From Pirellula staleyi DSM 6068 (GTDB lineage: Bacteria > Planctomycetota > Planctomycetia > Pirellulales > Pirellulaceae): DNA of 64,000 nt. A model generated the notes under the pieces. That model did not search any database and was not told the origin of the DNA. It saw only the letters and a list, made by a program, of their open reading frames with translations. Numbering within the stretch: position 1 is the stretch's first letter; each line of letters opens with the position of its first letter. The stretch lies in NCBI GenBank assembly GCA_945875845.1, contig CAMCMB010000037.1:1-64000 (forward strand), in the 5' to 3' direction. The position numbers and the translations under genes were made by a program. Shown piece by piece: positions 55,060 through 63,541 of this stretch.

Positions 55060-57963
55060 ATGTTAACCAACGACAATCCAACGCTTGGCATGATTTCGCT
55101 ACGAGGTGCCCGCCAGAATAATCTCCAAGGCATTGATCTGGACTTTCCGCTTGGCAAACTGACCGTCATTTGCGGCGTTAGCGGTAGCGGTAAGACATCG
55201 TTGGCGTTGGACACGCTGTATGCGGAAGGGCAACGACGTTACATCGAAAGTTTTTCCGCCTACACCCGCCAATACCTGCAACGAATCGATAAGCCTCAAT
55301 TCGATTCACTCACCAACCTACCTCCCTCGATCGCAATTACTCGAGAACAGCGATCTCGCAACAATCGAAGCACTGTGGGAACCGCGAGCGAAATGCTGGA
55401 ATACTTGCGGATCGTGTTTGCCAAACACGCAGAGCTGAACTGTTATCAGTGCCATCGAAAAATTGAGCCACACACTCCCAAGACGGTAACAGACTTCTTT
55501 CGCAATCGCGCAGTGAGTCGGGCGATGATCGGTTTCGAGATTTCTTGGAGCACGAAAAGTGATTTATCCGAGCAACTGTTTGACCTTCAAACCGATGGTT
55601 TTGTGCGCTTGGTGGCACGCGAAAAGACGATTCATCTCGCGGACGACGATCGGCAACGCTTAGCGGAGCATTTCACGGATCAGGGATTCGCATTCGTCAT
55701 CGTGGATCGGGTGAAGTTAGGTGGCGAGGAAACGCCGCCCGATCGAGTGGGTCAATCCTTGGAAATCGCGTTCGAACACGCCGATCGTAACGGCAGGCAC
55801 TGCGCGATCATTTTGAGCGAAGTTTCCGAGGCAAGTTCCATTTCGCAAAGCTCACCTGTAGCAAGTGAATCCAATGAAGAGCATTGTGTGGATGGAACTC
55901 AGTATCGCGTTCATCGATTTTCCAGGGAACTTCGGTGCGAGCATTGCAAGATCGATTATCCAGCCAGCGAGCCAAGGCTCTTTAGCTTTAACAATCCGAT
56001 CGGTGCATGCGAATCATGCGAAGGATTTGGTGAGACGGTTTCGATCGATATGGCCAAAGTCATACCCGACAAATCACTGAGCGTGCGTGAAGGAGCCATA
56101 GCCGCTTGGCGAACTCCTGCCTATTCGCATGAATTGGAGGAATTGCTGGCGATTGCGGCGGAATACTCGATACCCGTGGATGTTCCTGTCTCGAAGATCA
56201 AAGACAAGCAATGGAAGCTGATCCGGGAGGGAGTTCCAGAAAAGAACTTCGGTGGACTCAACGGATTTTTTGCGTGGTTGGAGCGCAAAAAATACAAAAT
56301 GCACGTGCGGGCCTTTCTGTCTCGATGGCGTACGTATTCGACCTGTTCCGCTTGTGGTGGCCAACGACTGAATCGCGGGGCGTTGGCGTATCGTATGGGA
56401 GATAAAACATTCGCCGCGCTTTGCGATTTGACGATCGACTCGTTAGGGGCCGTGGTTTCGAACGCAGAATCCAACACGCCCAAGCGTGTTGCGCTAAGGG
56501 ATGAAAGCGAAAATCAAGAAACGGGCGAATCGCTCGCGTCGCTGGCCGCCGAGGGAAAATCGCAGTACATGGCCTCGGAACCCATGCGTCAGGTCGCTTC
56601 CCGGATCGAATACCTCAAAGCGGTCGGCTTAGGATATGTTAGTTTGTCGCGTCCTATGCATACTCTCAGCAGTGGCGAAGCGCAGCGGGTGATGATGACG
56701 ACGCTGCTCGGTTCAAGCCTCGTGGACATGCTTTACGTATTTGATGAGCCAACCGTCGGTCTGCATCCGCAGGACACGGAGAGAATGGCAAACGCAATCT
56801 TGGGGCTACGAGATCGAGGTAACACGGTGATCTTAGTGGAACATGAGCCGTATCTTATGCGGATCGCAGACGTGGTCATCGAAATAGGTCCCCAGGCTGG
56901 CGAACTTGGTGGCCAGGTCACATTTCATGGAACACCGACTGAGCTGCTCAAGAGCAGTACTGAGACAGGTCGCTTTTTGAGTGGCGAACGAACAACCCGG
57001 AGGCACTTTCGCAGCCCGAGCGACCGATGGACTGAGTTGCAAGGCGCGAGCGGTCGCAATCTCCAAAGTGTCGATTTGCGAATTCCGCTCGGATGCTTGA
57101 CCGTGATGACCGGGCCAAGCGGCGCAGGCAAGAGCACGTTGGTTTTGGACACTTTGTGCCCTGCCATCCGCCATGCCTTCGGAGACGATTCCACAGAGGC
57201 ACTGCCCTTCGTTGGGCTCAAAGGGGCTGATCAAATCCTCGGTTGTGTCGCGATCGACCAAAGCCCCATCCAGCGTTCGTCGCGAAGCTGTCCGGCCACG
57301 TATGCCAAGGCAATGGATGACATTCGAAAGGTGTTTGCGGAAACACCCGACGCAAAATCGCAACGATTCGGAGCCGGGCACTTCAGTTTCAATAGCGAAA
57401 TCGGGCGATGTGCGACGTGCGAGGGGCTTGGATTCACGACGGTGGACATGCAGTTCTTGGCAGACGTGCAATTGCCTTGTACGGATTGCGATGGCAAAAG
57501 ATTTCGTTCCGAAGTACTCGATGTTCGCTATCGCGACCTCAACATCGCCGAGGTGTTAGCGATGAGTGTCGCGAAAGCTCACTTGTTTTTTCGTGGTTGC
57601 GGAAACGTGCAAAACAAGTTGAAGCCGTTGCTGGATCTGGGACTAGGATACCTGCCGTTGGGGCAAAATTTGGGGTCCATCTCAGCGGGCGAATCGATGA
57701 GGCTCAAGCTCGCGAGCCATTTGGAATCGAGGGCGGAAGGCAACGCGATAGGTAGTTTGATCGTGATGGATGAACCGACGACGGGCTTGCATTTTAGCGA
57801 TGTGGAGCGCCTGATCCTTTGCATCGACATGCTCATCGATGGAGGGAATTCGGTGTTGGTCATCGAACACAATGAGCAGCTGATTCAATGTGCGGATCAT
57901 CTTATCGAGATGGGGCCCGGCGCAGGTGCTCATGGCGGACGCATCGTGAAGATCTCCCGATAA
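55060..57963 (+). CDS. uvrA: UvrA-family excision-repair ATPase (divergent paralogue)
   Basis: A 967-residue protein with UvrA organisation. Walker A of half 1 GVSGSGKTSLALDTLYAEGQ near 37-55, followed by RRYIESFSAYTRQYLQR. Cys pairs CEHC and CESC near 293-320 (zinc module in LFSFNNPIGACESC), ABC signature TLSSGEAQRV near 536 and Walker B MLYVFDEPTVGLHPQD near 565. Half 2: Walker A GPSGAGKSTLVLDTL near 685, Cys pairs CATC/CTDC near 783-810 and signature ISAGESMRLKLA near 874, then VMDEPTTGLHFSDVE. Signatures LSSGE and ISAGE instead of LSGGE in both halves suggest this is a paralogue (UvrA2-like), with possible drug-resistance or repair role. The UvrB-binding region is present but divergent. 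Whether this genome has another uvrA is not known. Confidence 0.85.
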   Translation: MLTNDNPTLGMISLRGARQNNLQGIDLDFPLGKLTVICGVSGSGKTSLALDTLYAEGQRRYIESFSAYTRQYLQRIDKPQFDSLTNLPPSIAITREQRSRNNRSTVGTASEMLEYLRIVFAKHAELNCYQCHRKIEPHTPKTVTDFFRNRAVSRAMIGFEISWSTKSDLSEQLFDLQTDGFVRLVAREKTIHLADDDRQRLAEHFTDQGFAFVIVDRVKLGGEETPPDRVGQSLEIAFEHADRNGRHCAIILSEVSEASSISQSSPVASESNEEHCVDGTQYRVHRFSRELRCEHCKIDYPASEPRLFSFNNPIGACESCEGFGETVSIDMAKVIPDKSLSVREGAIAAWRTPAYSHELEELLAIAAEYSIPVDVPVSKIKDKQWKLIREGVPEKNFGGLNGFFAWLERKKYKMHVRAFLSRWRTYSTCSACGGQRLNRGALAYRMGDKTFAALCDLTIDSLGAVVSNAESNTPKRVALRDESENQETGESLASLAAEGKSQYMASEPMRQVASRIEYLKAVGLGYVSLSRPMHTLSSGEAQRVMMTTLLGSSLVDMLYVFDEPTVGLHPQDTERMANAILGLRDRGNTVILVEHEPYLMRIADVVIEIGPQAGELGGQVTFHGTPTELLKSSTETGRFLSGERTTRRHFRSPSDRWTELQGASGRNLQSVDLRIPLGCLTVMTGPSGAGKSTLVLDTLCPAIRHAFGDDSTEALPFVGLKGADQILGCVAIDQSPIQRSSRSCPATYAKAMDDIRKVFAETPDAKSQRFGAGHFSFNSEIGRCATCEGLGFTTVDMQFLADVQLPCTDCDGKRFRSEVLDVRYRDLNIAEVLAMSVAKAHLFFRGCGNVQNKLKPLLDLGLGYLPLGQNLGSISAGESMRLKLASHLESRAEGNAIGSLIVMDEPTTGLHFSDVERLILCIDMLIDGGNSVLVIEHNEQLIQCADHLIEMGPGAGAHGGRIVKISR

Positions 57964-58305
57964 ATCGTGCTCGTCGCCCTTGCTTAGCGGCCGCCGGCCA
58001 CTCGGATTGTGGTCGCTGTGATGTACGAAGCCGCATCCATACACCGATCCTACCCAGGGCTAAGTGTTATTCGACGAAAAACGCTTTCATTGAATGTGCC
58101 AGTGGTGTCCCGCGTGTCCAGTACCGTAGGTCATTCTTGCCGAGAGTGACTTGCGTTGCCCTTTCGATGAACTCGAGAGCATGTCGGGGACGCAGATTTG
58201 GATTACAATACGCTCCTTCCGGCATTGCGTGTTTTTACATTTCGCACTCCGTGAAGAGCACAGACACAAACCCATCCTCCTCCATTCTCTCAAGGAAATG
58301 CAGAC
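57964..58305. other. Gap between UvrA-like and DUF1080 genes
   Basis: 342 bases with no ORF, repeat or RNA I can support. A promoter for the DUF1080 gene should be here. Confidence 0.35.
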
Positions 58306-58938
58306 ATGATTCGCAACGTTCGATGGCTAACTTCAATGACGCTGGGCCTTTTCGCCCTGGTCGCTTCGGGAAATTTAATGGCACAGGAAGCCAAGTGGGT
58401 GCCTTTGTTCGACGGCAAGTCGTTGGAGGGATGGGAGAAAGTTGGCAAAGAAGATAGCGTTTGGCAAGTTACAGACGGTGCGCTCGCAGGTTCGGGAGCG
58501 GCTTCGATGCTGGTATGCACCAAGGGTCCTTACAAGAATTTTAAGTATCGGGCTGAGGTCAAGATCAACGACAAGGGAAACTCGGGACTCTATTTCCGTA
58601 CGACCCGTAAGCCAGGCTTTAGCGATGGCTACGAGGCCCAGATTGATAGTACGCATACCGACCCGATTCGGACCGGATCGCTTTACGGAATGTGCCACGT
58701 TTACAAACGATTGGTGGAACCGGACGCTTGGTTCGTCTATGAACTCGAAGTTCGCGATGATGTGTGGCGGGGCAAAAACCTGACCCGCATCAAAATTACC
58801 ATCGATGGCAATGAGTTGTTTGAGTACATGGACTTCAACATGACGTTCAAAGAAGGGCACTTTGCTTTTCAGCAACATGATCCCGGCAGCAAAGTCATGA
58901 TCCGCAAAGTTGAGGTCATGGAGTTGCCTGCGAAGTAA
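58306..58938 (+). CDS. DUF1080 exported protein (3-keto-disaccharide hydrolase-like)
   Basis: A 210-residue secreted protein. Signal peptide MIRNVRWLTSMTLGLFALVA ending MAQ|EAK. The single DUF1080 domain has the concanavalin-like pattern: WVPLFDGKSLEGWEKVGKED, NSGLYFRTTRKPGFSDGYEAQ, and FKEGHFAFQQHDPGSKVMIR. The family binds or cleaves sugars and is very common in planctomycetes. Convergent with spoVG; its stop is ten bases from that gene's end. Confidence 0.9.
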   Translation: MIRNVRWLTSMTLGLFALVASGNLMAQEAKWVPLFDGKSLEGWEKVGKEDSVWQVTDGALAGSGAASMLVCTKGPYKNFKYRAEVKINDKGNSGLYFRTTRKPGFSDGYEAQIDSTHTDPIRTGSLYGMCHVYKRLVEPDAWFVYELEVRDDVWRGKNLTRIKITIDGNELFEYMDFNMTFKEGHFAFQQHDPGSKVMIRKVEVMELPAK

Positions 58939-58948
58939 ACAGAGCTAC

Positions 58949-59566
58949 TTAGAATACTCCATCGCCGAACGAACGTTTATCAATCTTAGGATCGGTATTC
59001 CCATTCGATTCGGCGGCTTGTGGGTTTCTAGGTTCCAAGAAGTGAGGTTTGGGTACCGCACCGCTCTGTGGAACAGGAACTGCGGTCTGTGGAACAGGAA
59101 CTGCGACTGGGGATATTTCGGAATGTCCCGTTGAGGTTCCGATCTCGACATATTCGTCGTCGTACCGGGACTTGTATCCTGGTTGCTTGGCGCGTTCGAG
59201 TTCATCCGAGTATTCGCGAATGACTGAATTTTGGATCAAATCGCGGCATATTTGATTGATAGGATGAGCGATATCGGCATACATCTTATTGGAGTTGCTG
59301 CCCTCAGAATCATGCACGTCTTGCGGCCCTCGAAGCCGTGCACCGCACTGATTGCAGTAATGACTGCGCAAATAATTCTTGTTTCCGCATTTCCCGCATC
59401 TGGCCGTCATCTTGCGGCTTGGCATCGCGACGAAGGGGCCGTTGACTCCTTCGATGATCTTAAGATCTCGAATGACAAAACAATGATCGATCGTGATCGA
59501 GCAAAAAGCGCGGAGGCGGTCTTCCGATGCCTCCATCAGCTTTATCCGTACCTCGGTGATTTCCAT
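58949..59566 (-). CDS. spoVG: SpoVG-family RNA/DNA-binding protein with zinc-ribbon insertion
   Basis: A 205-residue protein. Residues 1-52 match SpoVG exactly in pattern (MEITEVRIKLMEASEDRLRA, ITIDHCFVIRDLKIIEG, GPFVAMPSRK). Where SpoVG continues with a short loop, a four-Cys zinc ribbon CGKCGNKNYLRSHYCNQC (57, 60, 71, 74) is inserted, then the family resumes at YADIAHPINQICRDLIQNSVI (96 on). A Pro/Val-rich repeat tail (PVAVPVPQTAVPVPQSGAV) follows. SpoVG binds nucleic acid and alters division or gene expression in Gram-positives. It follows ispE by 44 bases on the same strand, the order also seen in Bacillus. Confidence 0.85.
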   Translation of the reverse strand: MEITEVRIKLMEASEDRLRAFCSITIDHCFVIRDLKIIEGVNGPFVAMPSRKMTARCGKCGNKNYLRSHYCNQCGARLRGPQDVHDSEGSNSNKMYADIAHPINQICRDLIQNSVIREYSDELERAKQPGYKSRYDDEYVEIGTSTGHSEISPVAVPVPQTAVPVPQSGAVPKPHFLEPRNPQAAESNGNTDPKIDKRSFGDGVF

Positions 59567-59610
59567 GGCGAAAATTCCAATCCCTTTTTTGACTTGAGTT
59601 CAAAAACTCT

Positions 59611-60594
59611 TCATCCGTTTCGAATTCTTATGATCTGCTCTTCGATCGAGGGCGACTGCCACGATTGAACGCAGTATGCCCGCATTTCTCCCTGCAACCG
59701 TATTTCACTAGCTATCTTCTCGGCTTGTTCGCGGGTTGTGCACAAACAAAATCTAGCCGAACCGCTCCCGGACAGGCACTGACCGTGATGGTCGTATCGG
59801 TTGATCTGCCTTCTCGACCGATCGATCCAATCTGTTGTGCCCTCCGCAGCCTGTTCCAGCCGATTCGTAAGCGTTTCGCCAATGGTTTTTATATTCCCTT
59901 GCTCGAGAGCTTGGATAAGTTTATCCGGATTGGCCAACACGCGGGGCGATGGTTCGAGTCGCAACGCGTCAAAGACTTCTTTCGTGCCGCACCCTCGCGG
60001 CGGATGTACCACGACCAAATGCAGCGGTTTCTTGCATTGCAAGCTTTCGATTTTTTCTCCTCGGCCTGTGCATCTCGCCAGCCAAAAGCCGTCGCGATGG
60101 GACTCGAGGAAAAAATTAACGTCGCTTCCAAGTTCGCTTGCAACCGTCGAAAATTGATCCAATTTCAGATGCTCCGTCCATAACAAGGTACCGAGAACGA
60201 GTGCCGCAGCAGCATCAGCGCTTCCGCCACCCAGTCCTGCCATGGCAGGTACGTGTTTGATCAGACGGATATTTGCGCCGTAATGGGGCTGTCCCAAAAA
60301 AACGCGGAACCGTTCCAACGCCCGTAAAATCAAATTGCTTTGGTCGGCGGGAATTGCCCACGCCAGATCCTCTTCATCAAGATTTTGACAGGAACGCTCT
60401 GGCAGTTCGACACTGAGAAGCAGTCGTCCATCATCTCGATGGCTAATCTCCAACTCGTCAGCGAGTGAGACCGCCATCATCACGGTATCAAGCGAATGAT
60501 AGCCATCTACTCTCTTGCCCAACACTTCCAAGAACAAGTTCACTTTGCATGGGACCGTGACTCGAAATCCGTCTTTAGACCTTTCGACGATCAT
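59611..60594 (-). CDS. ispE: 4-diphosphocytidyl-2-C-methyl-D-erythritol kinase
   Basis: A 327-residue GHMP kinase of the non-mevalonate (MEP) isoprenoid path, phosphorylating CDP-ME. The N-terminal block VPCKVNLFLEVLGKRVDGYHSLDTVMMAVSLADEL is typical of IspE, and the ATP loop PAMAGLGGGSADAAAAL is near 110-125. C-terminal SGSGSARFCLCTT is the GHMP motif 3. Length is a little above normal (about 290). It is the upstream gene of an ispE-spoVG pair. Confidence 0.95.
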   Translation of the reverse strand: MIVERSKDGFRVTVPCKVNLFLEVLGKRVDGYHSLDTVMMAVSLADELEISHRDDGRLLLSVELPERSCQNLDEEDLAWAIPADQSNLILRALERFRVFLGQPHYGANIRLIKHVPAMAGLGGGSADAAAALVLGTLLWTEHLKLDQFSTVASELGSDVNFFLESHRDGFWLARCTGRGEKIESLQCKKPLHLVVVHPPRGCGTKEVFDALRLEPSPRVLANPDKLIQALEQGNIKTIGETLTNRLEQAAEGTTDWIDRSRRQINRYDHHGQCLSGSGSARFCLCTTREQAEKIASEIRLQGEMRAYCVQSWQSPSIEEQIIRIRNG

Positions 60595-60835
60595 GGATTG
60601 AATGTGACTTGATTTCCTAGGTGTCGGGCGATGCTAACTCTTCTCCCAATGTACGGCCTTTGCGCAGTCTGGTCAATCGACCACGGCTTTTGGCAAGAGT
60701 GGAAAAGAAGAGGGCCTTAAGCACGAGCGGCCCCGGATTGAACCCGGACGGAAATCCCACATGGGGGGACATGGGACACTGCTGCTTGCGCAGACCGTTT
60801 CGCCCGTTTCGCCCCTTCCCCCCGGGGCTACGCCT

Positions 60836-60953
60836 GCTTGTTGTTGACCTAACGGTACGACGGACTTCCTAGTCCGTCGAATTCTCCATTGACCGACTTG
60901 GAAGTCCGTCGTACCGCCTTTACCCAAACAACGACTTCACTACATCAACAGCC
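60836..60953 (+). repeat. MITE-like element, copy 4 (degraded left end)
   Basis: Left end is gcttgttgttgacctaacgg instead of ggcttgttgattt, the core gtacgacggacttcctagtccgtc and gacttggaagtccgtcgta is intact, the right end is ctacatcaacagcc. It lies upstream of ispE and downstream of the rhodanese gene, both minus strand. The adjacent 60720-60830 (cggaaatcccacatgg...) is another unclassified spacer repeat. Confidence 0.75.
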
Positions 60954-60974
60954 TGCGGAAGGGAACAATGACCC

Positions 60975-61355
60975 TTACTGCTTTATCTCGATGGGATAAT
61001 CGGCTTCGGTCCAGCTTCGCCAGCCGCCATCGACACTTACTACGTTTCGATATCCCATTCGTTGTAGGTTGTCGGCAGCCAAGGCAGATCGAAATCCCCC
61101 ACCGCAGTAGAGCAGGATTTCCTGGTTTGGGTCTGGAACTACGGTTTCGATGTCCCTTTCGATAATGCCTTTGCTCAGATGAATGGCATTGGGAATGTGT
61201 CCTGCCATAAATTCGCTATCTTCGCGCACATCCACCAAGGTCAGCGTTTCGCCTTGATCCATGCGTGTTTTCAGTTCTTGGATCGTGCACTCTTGAATGC
61301 GAGCTTTCGTTTCGTTAGCGATTGCTAGAAACCTTGGTGAATGTTGTTTGGCCAT
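60975..61355 (-). CDS. Rhodanese-like sulphurtransferase
   Basis: A 126-residue single-domain rhodanese. The active-site loop is LLYCGGGFRSALAA, with the catalytic Cys near residue 85; VDVREDSEFMAGHIPNAIHL is the usual first motif. No signal peptide in the chosen frame (MAKQHSPRFLAIANETKARI, start 61355), so cytoplasmic. It moves sulphur from a persulphide to an acceptor; partner not known. The upstream part of the ORF is not supported. Confidence 0.85.
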   Translation of the reverse strand: MAKQHSPRFLAIANETKARIQECTIQELKTRMDQGETLTLVDVREDSEFMAGHIPNAIHLSKGIIERDIETVVPDPNQEILLYCGGGFRSALAADNLQRMGYRNVVSVDGGWRSWTEADYPIEIKQ

Positions 61356-61565
61356 AATCTTGTTGGGATGGAGGGACTGGGATGAATTGCATTTGTATAT
61401 TCGAAAATAACTTGAATTTTTTTGCAACAGGGTGGAGAAACCGCTCAGTCGTTGCCGATCGTAGTGCTGTGGCGAGGTGCCTTCCGAAACAGCGTGCGAA
61501 ATTGCGTCGATCGGAAGTCTTCGTCGAGTGTCCGACCAAAGGGATTTCTCTTCGGTTTAGTATCT

Positions 61566-61841
61566 ATGGAACCCCCTTCCCCAGCGAACACTTCGTTGGG
61601 ACATTCGTTTTCAGCATGTTTTGGTTGCATCGCTTTATCGACCACGATCCTTCTTGGTCTTTTAAGCGGTGAAACGACAGAATCCATCTTGACTCGATGC
61701 CTGATCTTAACTGCAACCTTTGCAGCAATGGGTTGGTTGTTTGGGCAAATTGCGGATTCTGTCATCAGGCAAAGTGTGGAAATGAATGATCGGGGCAAGT
61801 TCGAAAAGATACGTGAGAAGCGGAAGAATACGGAAGATTAG
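61566..61841 (+). CDS. Small membrane protein, unknown function
   Basis: A 91-residue protein with two hydrophobic spans (CFGCIALSTTILLGLLSG and LILTATFAAMGWLFGQIADS) and a charged C-terminus (NDRGKFEKIREKRKNTED). ORF track gives 61422; the ATG at 61566 (MEPPSPANTSLG) is preferred because the earlier residues are not protein-like. It stands upstream of the FliA-like sigma gene in the same direction. Could be a flagellar-region protein, but there is no motif to support that. Confidence 0.5.
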   Translation: MEPPSPANTSLGHSFSACFGCIALSTTILLGLLSGETTESILTRCLILTATFAAMGWLFGQIADSVIRQSVEMNDRGKFEKIREKRKNTED

Positions 61842-62165
61842 TTGGTTTTGAGACGTTGCTCCTCGCGCTTTCAGTACTCCGGAGAGTTGGAAGTCCGAAC
61901 GATAGGCAATCTAGCAAAGACAGCGAGTGATCCATGTAATTCTTTGCTCAATTGATGTGGAATTAACAGTTCCAAGTCGGTAGAGTCCGCCTCCCAGGAC
62001 ACAAGCCGCAATGTCAATCAGGACGATTGACGGCGTGGAAGTGTGTTACAAACGGAATGGTTGCACACATTGCTTCGCTTGCGGAGCATACCAGGTTACA
62101 CGATTCATTGATTCCCTGTGCCCCAGGGAGTCATTGCCCTTGCCATGTCAGTCACGGAGGTTCGG
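61842..62165. other. Gap before the FliA-like gene
   Basis: About 320 bases without a supported gene, RNA or repeat. It may hold the promoter of the sigma-factor gene. Confidence 0.35.
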
Positions 62166-62951
62166 ATGGCGACGACCGTAGCATCGAACATCGACATTGT
62201 TGATGTATGGAATAAATACAAAGCGGATTCAACAAGCGTCGATTTGAGGAATATTCTCATTGAGCGCTACATGCCTCTTGTTCGTTTCAATGGCGAACGG
62301 CTTAGAGCTAAACTACCAGAGGGGGTCGAACTCGACGACCTTGTCAGCGCTGGCATCTTTGGCTTGATGGATGCAATCGATGCGTTCGATTTGGAGCGAG
62401 GTGTCAAGTTTGAGACCTACTGCGTACCTCGAATACGCGGAGCAATGCTCGACGAATTGCGAACGATGGACTGGGTGCCGCGATTGGTGCGCAGCAAGGC
62501 AAGCAAGTTAAACGAAGCCACAAAGCTTCTCGAAGCCAAGTACGGTCGCGCTCCAAGCACCCACGAAATCTCCCAATTCATGGGTATTTCGATCGATGAA
62601 CTGGAAAAGATGAAAAGCGACGCCTCCGCGGTCGGCTTGGTTTCACTCAACAAGAAGTGGTACGAGACCGACAGCTACAAAGACGTTCGCGAGATCGATG
62701 TCCTGGAAGACAAACGCAGCGAAGATCCGACTCGCCGGGTGAACAAGAGCGACCTCATGCGATTGGTCACCAAAGGCCTAAACCGCAACGAACGCCTCAT
62801 CATCATTCTCTATTATTACGAGGAATTGACGATGAAGGAAATTGGCGCAACGCTCGATCTGAGCGAAAGCCGGGTTAGCCAAATGCACACGAGTATCGTG
62901 CAGCGACTTCAAGAGCAATTAGGGCGGCATCGCCCGGAATTTGGGACCTAG
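62166..62951 (+). CDS. fliA: FliA/WhiG-type sigma factor
   Basis: A 261-residue sigma factor of the flagellar/sporulation (group 3) type. Region 2 has LRNILIERYMPLVRFNGERLRA, VELDDLVSAGIFGLMDAIDAFD and VKFETYCVPRIRGAMLDELR; region 4 has LNRNERLIIILYYYEELTMK followed by EIGATLDLSESRVSQMHTSI. This is the FliA pattern (E-L-x-x-K-E-I-G). The ATG at 62166 is preceded by ggagg at five bases; ATG 62118 and 62145 are further upstream. In other bacteria it drives late flagellar genes; no flagellar gene is seen in the window, so its regulon is open. Confidence 0.88.
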   Translation: MATTVASNIDIVDVWNKYKADSTSVDLRNILIERYMPLVRFNGERLRAKLPEGVELDDLVSAGIFGLMDAIDAFDLERGVKFETYCVPRIRGAMLDELRTMDWVPRLVRSKASKLNEATKLLEAKYGRAPSTHEISQFMGISIDELEKMKSDASAVGLVSLNKKWYETDSYKDVREIDVLEDKRSEDPTRRVNKSDLMRLVTKGLNRNERLIIILYYYEELTMKEIGATLDLSESRVSQMHTSIVQRLQEQLGRHRPEFGT

Positions 62952-63187
62952 CATTGGATCAAAGCTCCCTCATTAAGGTTGCTACGCTCGGACCATTCTG
63001 TCTCCAAGGCTGTGATTCCGTGAATCGTTAGAAAATCACAGACTATGCGCAGGACGAGCTTAGCTCCCGACCAAGCTGCGAAAGGGCGAAAAAATGCGTG
63101 GGTCACCAACATTGGGCTCGCCCTCTGTCGCTATACTGGTTGAGTGGACCGGCGCAAGTCAAACGGCACTCACTCTGGTGAATCGGC

Positions 63188-63499
63188 ATGACGAACAGAA
63201 AGCCTGCTCAACTCGAATTCACGGATTGTCTTGGATGTGGCAAGCGCGTTGCAACGAGCGCAACACTCTGCCGGCATTGCAACACAGTCAGACTTCCTGT
63301 CGGGGCAATCAAGCGAAAGAATGACGACGACGACGACTTGGAGTCGCACGCTGCACTAGGTTACGGCGGATATGACAGTTACGATCTCGATGAGGAAGAA
63401 GTCGATACAACAAAGAGCCAAAAGAACCTCTGGTGGTATGTGGCTTGGATGTTGGTCGTCGTCTTTCTGCTCAGCGTGTTGGTCCCGTGGTGGCTTTGA
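63188..63499 (+). CDS. Zinc-ribbon, single-span membrane protein
   Basis: A 103-residue protein. The first part has a four-Cys ribbon CLGCGKRVATSATLCRHC (14-31), the middle is acidic (DDDDDLES, DSYDLDEEEVD) and the C-terminus is one membrane span (WWYVAWMLVVVFLLSVLVPW). The start ATG 63188 is preceded by ggtga. Function unknown; a small membrane-bound zinc protein. Confidence 0.72.
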   Translation: MTNRKPAQLEFTDCLGCGKRVATSATLCRHCNTVRLPVGAIKRKNDDDDDLESHAALGYGGYDSYDLDEEEVDTTKSQKNLWWYVAWMLVVVFLLSVLVPWWL

Positions 63500-63541
63500 C
63501 ACCACTCGTCAGCCTGCAAAGAATGTCTAGAATTCGGTTTT

